From Vibrio quintilis (GTDB lineage: Bacteria; Pseudomonadota; Gammaproteobacteria; Enterobacterales; Vibrionaceae): 64,000 nucleotides of DNA. The notes below the pieces were generated by a model. That model was not told the DNA's origin, did not search any database, and saw only the letters and a program-made list of their open reading frames with translations. Positions 27,827 to 37,883 of this stretch are shown piece after piece (the stretch's first letter is position 1; every line of letters begins with the position of its first letter). The translations under genes were made by a program, and so were the position numbers. Location of the stretch: NCBI RefSeq assembly GCF_024529975.1, contig NZ_AP024897.1, positions 2,170,001 to 2,234,000 of the forward strand. The letters are read 5' to 3'.

Positions 27827-28700
27827 TGTCTATCAGGAAGAGCGGATTCCGACCCAGTTTGAACGTTTCTGGCGAAGTTTCAGAACCAATAATCTGGCTA
27901 TGTTCGGATTATGGTGCCTTGGATTTCTCACTCTGATTACCATTTTTTCGCCATGGCTGATGCCTTATAGCCCACTGGAACATTCAGGTAATTTGCTGCT
28001 GCCGCCTTCCTGGGATCCAGCTGGCAGTGTTGATTTCTTTTTCGGAACAGATGACTTAGGCCGGGATATTCTGTCGCGTTTGATTGACGGTACCCGCCAC
28101 TCTTTTGGCTATGCCATAATTGTCACGGTTCTGGCAATGACAATCGGGTGCTCGGTCGGTGTATTGGCCGGTATGACCTCCGGGCTTTTATCCAGCACCC
28201 TGAACCACCTGCTTGATACGGTGATGTCAATTCCTTCGCTGCTCCTGGCCATCATCTTTGTTGCATTTCTCGGAACCGGCGAGTTCAATGTCCTCATTGC
28301 AATTTGTCTGGCCCTGACCCCTCGTTTTATCCGTTCCGTCTATACCGCTGTTCATACCGAAATAGAAAAAGACTATATCATTGCAGCACGGCTTGATGGT
28401 GCAAGAAACATCTATTTACTGTGGAATTCCATTCTGCCGAACATTCTGAACGTCATCATTGCAGAAATCACTTTTGCGCTGACAATTGCGATTCTCGATA
28501 TCACCGCACTTGGTTTTCTGGGCCTGGGGGCGCAGTCATCCAGCTCAGAATGGGGAGCGATTCTCGGTGACTCTCTGGAATTGCTCTACCTTGCACCATG
28601 GACTGTCACCCTGCCGGGGTTAACCATCATGTTTACAGTGATTACCATTAATTTTGTTGGTGAAGGCGCCAGACAGGCCCTAAACGCAGGAATCGAATAA
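27813..28700 (+). CDS. sapC: Peptide ABC transporter permease SapC
   Basis: A 295-residue DppC-type permease, close to E. coli SapC (296). It has the N-terminal cytoplasmic segment [18 protein letters not shown], the DppC signature [22 protein letters not shown], and an EAA loop around [20 protein letters not shown]. The start overlaps the end of sapB and the stop is 1 bp before sapD, giving a tightly packed operon. Confidence 0.95.
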   Translation: MLTNSVYQEERIPTQFERFWRSFRTNNLAMFGLWCLGFLTLITIFSPWLMPYSPLEHSGNLLLPPSWDPAGSVDFFFGTDDLGRDILSRLIDGTRHSFGYAIIVTVLAMTIGCSVGVLAGMTSGLLSSTLNHLLDTVMSIPSLLLAIIFVAFLGTGEFNVLIAICLALTPRFIRSVYTAVHTEIEKDYIIAARLDGARNIYLLWNSILPNILNVIIAEITFALTIAILDITALGFLGLGAQSSSSEWGAILGDSLELLYLAPWTVTLPGLTIMFTVITINFVGEGARQALNAGIE

Positions 28701-28701
28701 T

Positions 28702-29697
28702 ATGCCGATGCTTGATATTCGTCATTTGACGATAGAAATCGATACCCCTCAGGGACTGGTGAAAGCGGTTGATCGAATGAACCTGACCATGACTGAAGGT
28801 GAAATCCGCGGACTCGTCGGAGAATCTGGCTCAGGAAAAAGTCTGGTCGCCAAAGCAATTGTCGGCGTGTGTAAAGAAAACTGGAAAATCACGGCAGACC
28901 GGCTGAGGTTAGGCAATGTTGACTTACTACAGTTAACGGCCAGAGAACGCAGACGTATCATAGCCAGGGACATTGCGATGATATTTCAGGAACCTTCCAC
29001 CTGCCTTGACCCTTCTGATGAAGTTGGCGAACAGTTGATTGAGGCGATTCCCGCTCACTCGTTTAAAGGCTCCTGGTGGCAGCGGTTTTCCTGGCGGAAA
29101 AAACAGGCCATTGCTTTATTGCATAAAGTCGGCATTAAAGATCACCAACGTATTATGAGCAGTTATCCGTATGAGATCACGGATGGGGAATGCCAGAAAG
29201 TAATGATAGCCATGGCAATTGCCGCCAAACCAAAGCTATTAATCGCGGATGAACCAACAAACGATCTGGACCCGATTACCCAGTCCCAGATTTTCCGCTT
29301 AATCAGCCGGTTAAATCAATTGAATAATACAACGGTACTTTTAATTGGCCATGATCTGACGATGATCACGCAATGGGCGAACCGAATCACTGTGATGTAC
29401 TGCGGACAATCTGTTGAATCAGCCCCAACAGAAAACATCCTCAACGCCCCGAAGCATCCATATACATCTGCACTGTTGACAGCGATACCGGATTTCAGCT
29501 CCTCAATTCCGCATAAGCAGAAATTACTGTCTCTGCCCGGCTCTATTCCACCATTACAGCATTTGCCAATCGGCTGCCGGCTTGGTCCCAGATGCCCGTA
29601 CGCACAAAGGCAGTGTGTCGAAGTTCCCCGTTCACGCCGGATTAAAAATCATAAATTCTCCTGCCATTATCCACTGAATACGGAGAGCTCATCATGA
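28702..29697 (+). CDS. sapD: Peptide ABC transporter ATP-binding protein SapD
   Basis: A 331-residue oligopeptide-type ATPase. Walker A is GESGSGKS and Walker [11 protein letters not shown]. The usual LSGGQ signature is replaced by [16 protein letters not shown], as I recall for E. coli SapD (LTEGEC). The oligopeptide-ABC C-terminal region has conserved cysteines in [15 protein letters not shown]. SapD is also the ATP-binding factor required for Trk potassium uptake in E. coli. It overlaps sapF by 4 bp. Confidence 0.95.
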   Translation: MPMLDIRHLTIEIDTPQGLVKAVDRMNLTMTEGEIRGLVGESGSGKSLVAKAIVGVCKENWKITADRLRLGNVDLLQLTARERRRIIARDIAMIFQEPSTCLDPSDEVGEQLIEAIPAHSFKGSWWQRFSWRKKQAIALLHKVGIKDHQRIMSSYPYEITDGECQKVMIAMAIAAKPKLLIADEPTNDLDPITQSQIFRLISRLNQLNNTTVLLIGHDLTMITQWANRITVMYCGQSVESAPTENILNAPKHPYTSALLTAIPDFSSSIPHKQKLLSLPGSIPPLQHLPIGCRLGPRCPYAQRQCVEVPRSRRIKNHKFSCHYPLNTESSS

Positions 29698-30491
29698 GTG
29701 TTTCTCTTTTAGAAGTCACTGACTTATCAAAAACATTCGTCAACCGTGCCAGCCTGTTCAGAAAGAAGCTGACTTCAGCAGTAAAGCCTGTCAGCTTCCA
29801 TCTTGAAACCGGTGAGACTGTCGGATTTATCGGACAAAATGGTTCAGGAAAATCAACACTGGCAAAAATGTTAGCGGGTGTGATCGAGCCAACAACCGGA
29901 GAGATTAAAGTCAATGGCGAAAGACTGGAGCACAAGGATTACGCAACCCGGTGTAAATTAATCCGGATGATATTTCAGGATCCGAATACCTCTCTGAATC
30001 CAAGAATTCAGATTGGGCGGATTCTGGAAGGCCCTCTCAAGAGAAATACGGAGATGACACCTGAACAGCGGCAAAAACGGGTCAAAGATACGCTGGTCCG
30101 GGTGGGCTTGCTGCCGGAGCATGCTTATTTTTATCCTCAGATGCTGGCAGCCGGCCAAAAACAGAGGGTTTGTCTGGCCCGGGCAATGGTACTCCAACCT
30201 TCGATTATCGTTGCAGACGAAGCATTAAATGGTCTTGATATGGCCATGCGCTCCCAGATTATTAACCTGATTCTGGAATTGCAGGAAGAAATGGGCGTTT
30301 CTTTTATTTATGTATCTCAACATCTTGGTGTCATCAAACACATCACGGACAAAATCATCGTCATGCACGAAGGAGCAGTCGTAGAATCAGGTTACACAGA
30401 GGAAGTACTATCCTCCCCTGCTCACCCGGTCACACAGAGAATGGTAGAAAGTCACTTTCATCAGGCTCCGGTTTTTAAAGCCAACACCTGA
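29694..30491 (+). CDS. sapF: Peptide ABC transporter ATP-binding protein SapF
   Basis: A 265-residue second ATPase of the Sap transporter. Walker A is GQNGSGKS. The signature is the divergent [15 protein letters not shown] and Walker B is [12 protein letters not shown], where alanine-leucine replaces the usual proline-threonine. These deviations match E. coli SapF as I know it and are probably functional. It overlaps sapD by 4 bp; a fetB-like permease gene follows after only 26 bp. Confidence 0.94.
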   Translation: MSVSLLEVTDLSKTFVNRASLFRKKLTSAVKPVSFHLETGETVGFIGQNGSGKSTLAKMLAGVIEPTTGEIKVNGERLEHKDYATRCKLIRMIFQDPNTSLNPRIQIGRILEGPLKRNTEMTPEQRQKRVKDTLVRVGLLPEHAYFYPQMLAAGQKQRVCLARAMVLQPSIIVADEALNGLDMAMRSQIINLILELQEEMGVSFIYVSQHLGVIKHITDKIIVMHEGAVVESGYTEEVLSSPAHPVTQRMVESHFHQAPVFKANT

Positions 30492-30517
30492 TGGGGAAAA
30501 CCTGAGGAAAAACCGCA

Positions 30518-31318
30518 ATGGATAGTGTGATTGATATCGGATGGCTGCAAGTGGGGTTATTCAGCCTGATTATTCTCATTCCGCTCTATATCAGTTCACA
30601 TTATCACTTACTACTCGGCAAAGACATGATTATTGCTCTGATAAGAATGGCTTTACAGCTGTCTCTTGTCGGGGTGTATCTGGAATATTTGTTTAATCTC
30701 AATAATTTTTTCGTGAATACAATTTGGTTGATCCTGATCGTTTTTATCGGTGCCAGCGCCATTTTATCCAGAGCCATGCTCCCACGAACCCGGCTCATAC
30801 TGCCATTATTTCTTGCGCTGATTCAGGGATTAATTCCGGTGCTACTCATCCTGAGTATCTTTGTTGTACAACCCGTCCCTTTATATAATGCACAATATAT
30901 GATTCCCATTGCCGGGATGCTGATGGGGAACTCACTCAGCGGAAATATTATTGTACTTCAGAATCTTTTTACGGCATTTGAGGAAAGAAAAGATGAATAT
31001 GAAGCCGCCATATCCTTAGGTGCTTCACCCCGCTATGCGGCACGGCCATTTATCACAAGTGCAATGCAAAAAGCGAGTGCACCGGTGCTCGCATCGATGA
31101 CAACTATTGGCCTTGTCACTCTGCCAGGAATGATGACGGGGCAGATACTTGGAGGAACGGCACCTATTATTGCGATTAAGTATCAGTTTATCATTATGGT
31201 TGCGATCTTTGTTGTGCTGAATCTGTCGATGGCATTCTCGATAGAATACCTATTTAAAGTGATTGTGAATAAAGAAGGACGTGTACTGATCCGGTTCAAC
31301 AATAAAAGCAAAAAATAA
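30518..31318 (+). CDS. fetB: FetB/YbbM-type (UPF0014) ABC permease
   Basis: A 266-residue membrane protein with about seven helices. It matches the UPF0014 family: ALIRMALQLSLVGVYLEYLF near the N-terminus, and MIPIAGMLMGNSLSGN with EYEAAISLGASPRYA in the middle. E. coli FetAB is linked to iron export and oxidative-stress tolerance. No fetA-type ATPase gene adjoins it. It follows sapF after 26 bp and has its own RBS (GAGGAAAAACCGCA), so it may be co-transcribed with sap. Which ATPase it uses is unknown. Confidence 0.83.
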   Translation: MDSVIDIGWLQVGLFSLIILIPLYISSHYHLLLGKDMIIALIRMALQLSLVGVYLEYLFNLNNFFVNTIWLILIVFIGASAILSRAMLPRTRLILPLFLALIQGLIPVLLILSIFVVQPVPLYNAQYMIPIAGMLMGNSLSGNIIVLQNLFTAFEERKDEYEAAISLGASPRYAARPFITSAMQKASAPVLASMTTIGLVTLPGMMTGQILGGTAPIIAIKYQFIIMVAIFVVLNLSMAFSIEYLFKVIVNKEGRVLIRFNNKSKK

Positions 31319-31383
31319 TTGTTTTGAGATGTTTGTTCAAATTATCAGGCATCATGCTGATTACTCACCGTCTTTAAAACACC

Positions 31384-31406
31384 TTATCCACAGAAAATGT
31401 GGATAA
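31384..31406. promoter_or_regulatory. Inverted pair of perfect DnaA boxes
   Basis: TTATCCACA at 31384-31392 and its exact complement TGTGGATAA at 31398-31406 are separated by GAAAA. Both are the high-affinity DnaA consensus. They lie in the gap between convergent fetB and pgsA. The dyad could also fold as a hairpin, but no T-tract follows, so a terminator role alone is less likely. Confidence 0.7.
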
Positions 31407-31470
31407 GTAACGGAAAGATTGATTGTTTTACTGACACAATGCCTGACCCGAATCACGACTGCTTCAAATA

Positions 31471-32028
31471 CTATTCATTATCTGCGTTCAGCAAATCACT
31501 CTTCGCAGCAACCAAATACTGTCCCATCGACCAGTAAGTCAGAACGGTTGCAATATAAATCGCAACATAGCCCAGCCAAACCATCCAGTCGTCATAACGC
31601 CAGATTAATGCCAGCAAAGCCAGCATCTGCGTCATTGTTTTTACTTTTCCGACCCATGACACAGCCACACTGGCCCGTTTCCCAATTTCTGCCATCCACT
31701 CTCTTAATGCAGAAATAATAATTTCCCGGGCAATCATGGTGACTGCAGGTACAGTTATCCAAAAACTATGAAAATGTTCAGTAATCAGAATCAAAGCCGT
31801 TGCAACTAAGACTTTATCTGCCACAGGGTCGATAAATGCCCCGAAACGTGAAGTTTGCCCGAGCTTTCTGGCAAGCATTCCATCCAGCCAGTCTGTGACT
31901 CCTGCAACCCAGAATACAAGAGCTGCCGCAAATGGGGACCAGGTATAAGGCAGGTAAAAAGCAATCACAAAAACCGGAATCAAAAAAAGTCTGATAAGGG
32001 AGAGAATATTAGGAATATTTAAACGCAT
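31471..32028 (-). CDS. pgsA: CDP-diacylglycerol-glycerol-3-phosphate 3-phosphatidyltransferase
   Basis: The 185-residue inner-membrane enzyme makes phosphatidylglycerophosphate, the first committed step to phosphatidylglycerol and cardiolipin. The CDP-alcohol phosphotransferase motif is complete: [28 protein letters not shown] (D-G-A-R-8-G-3-D-3-D). Four to five helices are seen. E. coli PgsA has 182 residues. It follows uvrC in the conserved varA-uvrC-pgsA order. The last codons lie next to the DnaA-box dyad region. Confidence 0.96.
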   Translation of the reverse strand: MRLNIPNILSLIRLFLIPVFVIAFYLPYTWSPFAAALVFWVAGVTDWLDGMLARKLGQTSRFGAFIDPVADKVLVATALILITEHFHSFWITVPAVTMIAREIIISALREWMAEIGKRASVAVSWVGKVKTMTQMLALLALIWRYDDWMVWLGYVAIYIATVLTYWSMGQYLVAAKSDLLNADNE

Positions 32029-32076
32029 ATATGCTTCGCTCTTGTAGGTCGCGTTGACTATGTTGCTGTATTTTTT

Positions 32077-33909
32077 TTATTGTTTCAATGCCTGATAAAT
32101 ATTTTCTGCTAATGAGTCGCTGATTCCCGGCACTTTGGCGATATCTTCGACAGTTGCCCGCTTCAACTCCTGAAGACCTCCCATATATTTCAGCAATGCC
32201 TGCCGACGCTTAGGTCCAATCCCTTCAATACCTTCAAGTGCGCTGGTTCTGCGGGATTTCCCACGCTTTTTACGATGTCCGGTAATGGCATGGTTATGAC
32301 TTTCATCCCGGATATGCTGAATCAAATGCAATGCCGGTGCATCACTTTCCAGATGAAACTCTTCTCCATCCGTCATGATCAACGTTTCCAGACCCGGCTT
32401 ACGGGTTACACCTTTGGCAACCCCGATCATCAGTGGCATTTTGGGCCAGTTATCCCAATATTGAGAAACGATTTCAAATGCTCTGGAAAGTTGTCCTTTT
32501 CCCCCGTCAATAAAGATAATATCCGGGATTTTATCTGCATCGAGCTGCTTTGAATAACGGCGTTCCAAAACCTGAGCCATTGCGGCATAATCATCCCCAC
32601 CGGTAATCCCGGAAATGTTATATCGCCGGTATTCAGCTTTCACCGGACCTTCCTGATTAAATACAACACAGGAAGCGATCGTATTCTCACCCATCGTATG
32701 AGAAATATCAAAGCACTCCATTCTCTGTAATGCAGGTAACTCAAGTAATTCCTGAAGCTCTTTAACTCGCTGAAAAACAGTCATTTTATGGTTTTGTCTG
32801 GTCGTAATTGCCGTGAGTGCATTGGTATTTGCTAACTTCAGGTAACGCCCTCGTGAACCAGACGGTTCTACCATAAACACAACTTTCTTGCCCGCAATAT
32901 CAGTTAACAGAGACTGAAACAGCAACTTATCTTCAATAATACCCTGACTGACAATCACCCGTGATGGTAATGCCCGGGCACCGTTATGAGATAGATAGTA
33001 TTGCTTCACAAAGCTCTCAAAAACTTCCTGGTGTGTGGTATTCCCAGGAATTTTAGGAAAAAAGCTTCGGCTTCCCAGAACTTTCCCGTGTCTGACCATC
33101 AAAATATGAATACAGGCTATACCGTTTTCCTGCGCAAAACCAAGGATATCAATATCATCATCACTATCTTCAGAAACAAATTGCTGTTCCTGTACCCGGC
33201 GGATTGCCTGAATTTGATCGCGATATTTTGCCGCATCTTCAAATTGTAATGCCAGACTGGCCTGCTCCATCTTATCAACCAAAGTTGAGACAACCTGTTG
33301 ATCCTTACCTTGCAGAAATAGCTTCAGATAGCCGACCAGTTCTTTATAGCTGTCATCTGAAATCAAGTCAGAAACACACGGACCAGCACAGCGACCAATC
33401 TGATACATCAGACAAGGCCGTGTCCGGTAGGCATATACAGAATCTTCACACTGCCTGACCGGAAAAATTTTTTGTATCAGGTGCAAAGTTTCCCGAACCG
33501 CACTGGCATCGGGATAAGGGCCAAAATATTCCCCTTTCTTCTTCTTTGCACCACGATAAACCGACACACGGGGATGTTGATGGGCGCTGATAAAGATATA
33601 TGGATATGATTTGTCGTCCCGTAACAGTACATTATACTTCGGGAGATATTGCTTAATATAGTTATGCTCAAGAATTAATGCTTCTGTCTCAGTATGAGTG
33701 ACAGTGACATCAATCCGGCAGATATGACTGACAAGCGCTCTGGTTTTTTCATTATCCAGCTTCTTCCTGAAATAGCTGGATAACCGTTTTTTCAAATCTT
33801 TCGCTTTACCGACATATATCACTTCAGCCACAGCGTTATACATACGATAAACGCCAGGCTGATTGGTTACAGTTGCTAAAAAAGCAGAAGGGTCAAATGT
33901 TGATACCAC
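32077..33909 (-). CDS. uvrC: Excinuclease ABC subunit C
   Basis: The 610-residue nucleotide-excision repair nuclease makes the dual incision with UvrB. The N-terminal GIY-YIG domain (PGVYRMY...[18 protein letters not shown]) cuts 3'. A UVR motif for UvrB contact lies near residue 205. The RNase H-like domain ([20 protein letters not shown]) cuts 5'. Two helix-hairpin-helix motifs sit at the C-terminus ([25 protein letters not shown]). The start codon is GTG at 33907-33909 and overlaps the varA stop codon by one base, so translation is coupled. Confidence 0.96.
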   Translation of the reverse strand: MVSTFDPSAFLATVTNQPGVYRMYNAVAEVIYVGKAKDLKKRLSSYFRKKLDNEKTRALVSHICRIDVTVTHTETEALILEHNYIKQYLPKYNVLLRDDKSYPYIFISAHQHPRVSVYRGAKKKKGEYFGPYPDASAVRETLHLIQKIFPVRQCEDSVYAYRTRPCLMYQIGRCAGPCVSDLISDDSYKELVGYLKLFLQGKDQQVVSTLVDKMEQASLALQFEDAAKYRDQIQAIRRVQEQQFVSEDSDDDIDILGFAQENGIACIHILMVRHGKVLGSRSFFPKIPGNTTHQEVFESFVKQYYLSHNGARALPSRVIVSQGIIEDKLLFQSLLTDIAGKKVVFMVEPSGSRGRYLKLANTNALTAITTRQNHKMTVFQRVKELQELLELPALQRMECFDISHTMGENTIASCVVFNQEGPVKAEYRRYNISGITGGDDYAAMAQVLERRYSKQLDADKIPDIIFIDGGKGQLSRAFEIVSQYWDNWPKMPLMIGVAKGVTRKPGLETLIMTDGEEFHLESDAPALHLIQHIRDESHNHAITGHRKKRGKSRRTSALEGIEGIGPKRRQALLKYMGGLQELKRATVEDIAKVPGISDSLAENIYQALKQ

Positions 33910-34553
33910 TATAAAGTCTCAGTATCTAACATTCCGTGCCGAATGGCTAAATGGGTTAATTCAACATCGCCGTTAATATCTAACTTTGCGAATAAACGAT
34001 ATCTGTAACTGTTCACTGTTTTGGGACTTAAATTCAGCTGTTCAGAAATATCGGTCACTTTTTGTCCTTTCGTAATCATCATCATGATTTGTAACTCACG
34101 CTCAGACAAATCAGCAAATGGATTTTCAGAAGCAGAAGAAAACTGGCTCAAAGCCATTTGCTGAGCTATCTCTGGTGAAATATAGCGCTGACCACTATTT
34201 ACAACCCGAATCGCATTGACCATTTCATCCGGCCCGGCACCTTTTGAAAGATATCCAACAGCCCCGGCCTGCATTACTTTTGTCGGAAATGGATTTTCGG
34301 TATGTACGGTTAATACGATGATACGAATGTCAGGGTTGTACCGTAATATTTTCTTTGTTGCTTCCAGACCACCAATGCCCGGCATGTTCATATCCATCAA
34401 AACAACATCAACATGATGATTACGACACCACTTCACAGCATCTTCACCGCTGTCAGCTTCCCCTGCTACATTCATTCCACGGACGTCTTCAATAATACGC
34501 CGAATCCCTGTGCGAACCAGCTCATGATCATCTACAAGGAATACACTAATCAA
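33909..34553 (-). CDS. varA: Response regulator VarA (UvrY/GacA)
   Basis: A 214-residue two-component regulator. The receiver domain has the acidic pair in [12 protein letters not shown], phospho-acceptor aspartate in [13 protein letters not shown] (about residue 54) and the conserved lysine in GYLSKGAG. The C-terminus is a LuxR-type helix-turn-helix ([25 protein letters not shown]). In Vibrio, VarS/VarA activates CsrB-type RNAs and thereby the CsrA network and quorum sensing. It is upstream of and coupled to uvrC, the same order as gacA-uvrC in pseudomonads. Confidence 0.95.
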   Translation of the reverse strand: MISVFLVDDHELVRTGIRRIIEDVRGMNVAGEADSGEDAVKWCRNHHVDVVLMDMNMPGIGGLEATKKILRYNPDIRIIVLTVHTENPFPTKVMQAGAVGYLSKGAGPDEMVNAIRVVNSGQRYISPEIAQQMALSQFSSASENPFADLSERELQIMMMITKGQKVTDISEQLNLSPKTVNSYRYRLFAKLDINGDVELTHLAIRHGMLDTETL

Positions 34554-34811
34554 ACTTGTATCTCCACAATCAATTGGCTCAACACGACTCTCGCCGAGTC
34601 TTAACTCAGTCTTAGTTTTGACTATCCTCTGACTATGAGCCTAAATAAAAACTTTCGCAAGTATTTCTTTCCGGATAGACGTTTTATAAGATAATTCATT
34701 CAGTTACAAGACTTAGTCAGGATGAATTACCCCTAAGACTCTCATTTTACATAAAAATAAATATATCGCTTATCAATATGTTTAAAAAGCACTCAAAATA
34801 ATAAATCGCCC

Positions 34812-34985
34812 ATGAATCTGAAAAAAGCAGATACACAGGCGCCAAAACGAAAGTACTTTTATCAACTGGCTGTTAATCCGGATGATAAAAGTAACATTTT
34901 TAAATTCAATTGGTTTAAGAAAAACTCTGTTTGCCAAACCACATATGCGGCAGATTTACCCGATAAACCGAGCTACCAAGAATAA
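34812..34985 (+). CDS. Possible small protein, 57 residues
   Basis: An open frame of 58 codons runs divergently from varA. Its sequence starts MNLKKADTQAPKRKYFYQLA and is basic, with aromatic residues (NIFKFNWFKKNSVCQ). No membrane segment is seen and I do not recognise a family. The ribosome-binding site is weak. Codon use looks plausible for a gene, and it fills the middle of a 490-bp gap that has no other content. Treat as a candidate only. Confidence 0.35.
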   Translation: MNLKKADTQAPKRKYFYQLAVNPDDKSNIFKFNWFKKNSVCQTTYAADLPDKPSYQE

Positions 34986-35043
34986 CAACATGATAACCAG
35001 CCAACATTATATTATACAGTAAAACTGTCACAGTGGTCAGACA

Positions 35044-35337
35044 CTACAAATCTTTCATTAAAACTTCAAATTGTTCATGAGCATCTTCTATCAGATGTGT
35101 CAGCTCCGCTGCATCTTGAGTTGATAACACGACATGCCAGGCTCTTTTTCCTGGTTCACGTCCGGTCACTTTGGTTTTTTCACCATGTGATTCGAAGAAA
35201 ACGTTCTCGAACTCACAGTGATAAAACTTATTCCGACCTATAATATCTATATCAAGATGACCAACCGGATTCACCTGAAAATGTGCCTTATTATGATTGT
35301 GATCATGCATAAAGTAGTTTCTGTGAACTGTGATCAT
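35044..35337 (-). CDS. Conserved-type hypothetical protein, 97 residues
   Basis: Function unknown. The protein is histidine-rich at the N-terminus (HDHNHNKAHF) and has a compact beta-like body. The C-terminus is acidic and helical (STQDAAELTHLIEDAHEQFEVL). No signal peptide or membrane helix is seen. The start has a strong ribosome-binding site (GGAGGG, 5-6 nt spacing), which supports expression. It is divergent from polB; the shared gap is 154 bp. Confidence 0.72.
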   Translation of the reverse strand: MITVHRNYFMHDHNHNKAHFQVNPVGHLDIDIIGRNKFYHCEFENVFFESHGEKTKVTGREPGKRAWHVVLSTQDAAELTHLIEDAHEQFEVLMKDL

Positions 35338-35491
35338 ACTGCCCTCCAGACATGCTTATTTACTTCAGACTCCCATCTATAGTGTAGATAACAGAAAGCG
35401 TATTAGTGGCAAAACTATCATGAAGATTGATCTGGATTAGATAAATTGATGAAATAGTCTTAACAGAAAAAAGTAAAACGAGTACTTAACC

Positions 35492-37870
35492 TTGACTATA
35501 GAAAAGGGGTTCCTTCTCACCCGTCACGCCAGAGATTATGGAGGAAAAACGCAAATCGAACTTTGGGTTTCTACCACGCATGGACCCGCTCAAATATTGA
35601 TTGAAAACGAACAGCCCGTCTGTTTTATCCCCGATTCAGACAAAGATAAAATTCAACAGTTATCCGAACGAAATAGTGACAATGTCACCTATAAAGAACT
35701 TCCGTTAAAAAACTTCGGGTCCACTCCCTTAATTGCATGCTATCACCGGACAATTAAAGCCTCTCAGCATTTCAATGAACTTTGCGTCCGTAAAAAAATC
35801 GATGTATTAGAAAGCGATATACGGCTGGCAGATCGGTATTTAATGGAACGTTTTATCTGCGGCAGCCTCGAATTTACAGGGAATGTGACACAAAAAAACA
35901 CTCATAAAATGGTTACACACGCAAAATGCCGCAAAGGTGATTTCCATCCGGATTTGCAACTTGTCTCATTAGATATTGAATGTTCAGAAAAGGGAGAACT
36001 CTATTCGATTGGCCTTGATAGTGATAAGGATGCCCGGGTAATTATGATTGGCCAGCCCGGAGAAGCACCGCATACATCGCTTCCCTTTCATATCGAGTGG
36101 GTCGCTGATGAAGTACAACTGCTGCATACTTTAATTCAATGGTTTAGCACTTATGATCCGGATATTATCATCGGCTGGAATGTGGTTGATTTTGACTTTC
36201 GCCTGTTACATAAACGTGCGGAAAAACACCATATCCGGCTGGCGCTGGGCCGGGATCAGCAAACGATTTCTTTCCGGACCTCAGGTCAGTCACAAAAGAG
36301 TTTTATCTACATTCCGGGCCGGGTGGTATTAGATGGGATAGACTCATTAAAAACAGCCACTTACCAGTTCAGTTCATGGTCACTGGAATCCGTATCACAA
36401 ACCCTGCTCAATGAAGGTAAAGCCATTCATAACGTCAACGACCGGATGGCAGAAATTAATCATATGTTCAGACATGACAAGATCAAACTGGCCATTTATA
36501 ACCTGAAGGACTGCCAGTTAGTCCGGCGGATTTTTGATCATACCCATCTGTCAGACTTTATGGTCCAGCGTTCAAAACTGACCGGGCTTGAATTAGATCG
36601 GATTGGTGGCTCGGTTGCCGCTTTTACAAATCTCTATCTGCCCCGCCTTCACCGGGCTGGCTATATTGCCCCAAATCTGATTTCGGAAAACTGGCAGGCC
36701 AGCCCGGGTGGATATGTCATGGATTCCGTTCCCGGATTATATGATTCGGTCATTGTGCTGGATTTTAAAAGCCTTTATCCCTCAATTATCCGCACGTTCC
36801 TGATTGACCCACTTGGACTCATCGAAGGTCTGAAGCTGACCGCCGGTAAAGAAGCAGATCAGGCGGTTCCCGGATTTCGTGGTGGTCAGTTCCACCGGAC
36901 ACGACACTTTTTGCCAAAGATGATTGAGTCACTCTGGCAAGCCAGAGATATTGCCAAACAGAATAACGAAGCTGCATTTTCTCAGGCAATCAAAATCATT
37001 ATGAACTCATTCTACGGGGTGCTTGGTTCTTCAGGATGCCGTTTCTTTGATACGCGTCTCGCATCCAGTATCACCATGCGTGGCCATGAAATCATGAAGC
37101 AAACGAGGCAATTGATTGAAAACAGCGGCTATAAAGTGATTTACGGCGATACAGATTCCACATTTGTTTCTTTAGAAAAAGAGCATTCAGCGGAAGAAGC
37201 CAGCAAAACCGGCCGGTTACTGACCCAAACCATTAACCAGTGGTGGCAAAAATATCTGGAAGAGACATACCAGCTGGAGAGTTGCCTGGAAATTGAATAT
37301 GAAACCCACTATAGAAAATTTTTCATGCCTACTATCCGGGGAGCTGAAACCGGCTCTAAAAAACGTTATGCCGGACTCACAGGTTCCGGTGAAGATGAAC
37401 AGATGATTTTCAAGGGTCTGGAAAGTGTCAGGACTGACTGGACACCACTTGCACAGCGATTCCAGCAGGAGCTTTACCACCGGGTATTTCATCAGGAAAA
37501 TCCCTGCGACTACGTGCGTAATTTTGTGGAAGAGACATTAGCCGGAGAGTTCGACCAGGCACTCATCTACAGAAAACGACTCAGGCGGCGGCTAAGCGAA
37601 TATCAAAAAAATATCCCGCCCCAGGTCCGGGCAGCAAGGCTTGCCGATGAACATCACCGGCGGCAGGGAAAACCGCTTCAATATCAGAACAAAGGGACAA
37701 TTGAATATGTCATCACACTCAACGGACCTGAACCAATCGAATTTCAAAACAGTCCGTTAGACTACCAGCATTATATAGATAAACAGTTAAAACCCGTTGC
37801 TGATGCGATTTTACCTTTCATAGGCTATCAGTTTGACGATCTGACCAAACCTCAGCTGGGTTTATTCTGA
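35492..37870 (+). CDS. polB: DNA polymerase II
   Basis: A 792-residue family B polymerase (E. coli Pol II 783). Exonuclease motif I is LVSLDIECSEKGELYSIG. Motif A LDFKSLYPSIIRTFLIDP, motif B KIIMNSFYGVLGSSGCRFFD and motif C YGDTDSTFV are all intact, so both polymerase and proofreading activities are expected. It restarts forks and extends past lesions. The only start consistent with the family N-terminus (EKGFLLTRHARD) is TTG at 35492, with a poor ribosome-binding site. I looked for a LexA box upstream, as in E. coli polB, and did not find one. Confidence 0.94.
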   Translation: MTIEKGFLLTRHARDYGGKTQIELWVSTTHGPAQILIENEQPVCFIPDSDKDKIQQLSERNSDNVTYKELPLKNFGSTPLIACYHRTIKASQHFNELCVRKKIDVLESDIRLADRYLMERFICGSLEFTGNVTQKNTHKMVTHAKCRKGDFHPDLQLVSLDIECSEKGELYSIGLDSDKDARVIMIGQPGEAPHTSLPFHIEWVADEVQLLHTLIQWFSTYDPDIIIGWNVVDFDFRLLHKRAEKHHIRLALGRDQQTISFRTSGQSQKSFIYIPGRVVLDGIDSLKTATYQFSSWSLESVSQTLLNEGKAIHNVNDRMAEINHMFRHDKIKLAIYNLKDCQLVRRIFDHTHLSDFMVQRSKLTGLELDRIGGSVAAFTNLYLPRLHRAGYIAPNLISENWQASPGGYVMDSVPGLYDSVIVLDFKSLYPSIIRTFLIDPLGLIEGLKLTAGKEADQAVPGFRGGQFHRTRHFLPKMIESLWQARDIAKQNNEAAFSQAIKIIMNSFYGVLGSSGCRFFDTRLASSITMRGHEIMKQTRQLIENSGYKVIYGDTDSTFVSLEKEHSAEEASKTGRLLTQTINQWWQKYLEETYQLESCLEIEYETHYRKFFMPTIRGAETGSKKRYAGLTGSGEDEQMIFKGLESVRTDWTPLAQRFQQELYHRVFHQENPCDYVRNFVEETLAGEFDQALIYRKRLRRRLSEYQKNIPPQVRAARLADEHHRRQGKPLQYQNKGTIEYVITLNGPEPIEFQNSPLDYQHYIDKQLKPVADAILPFIGYQFDDLTKPQLGLF

Positions 37871-37883
37871 TAGCAGAACCGGT

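Noticed and set aside
29160..29250. SapD and SapF as inactivated ATPases because of non-canonical signature motifs
   Set aside because: E. coli SapD and SapF carry the same kind of deviations (GEC and APGQ-type), so these are family traits rather than decay.
31319..31470. tRNA genes downstream of pgsA, as in E. coli
   Set aside because: No tRNA cloverleaf or CCA-ended segment; only the DnaA-box dyad stands out.
35340..35491. LexA box before polB
   Set aside because: No CTGT-N8-ACAG or close variant in the gap.
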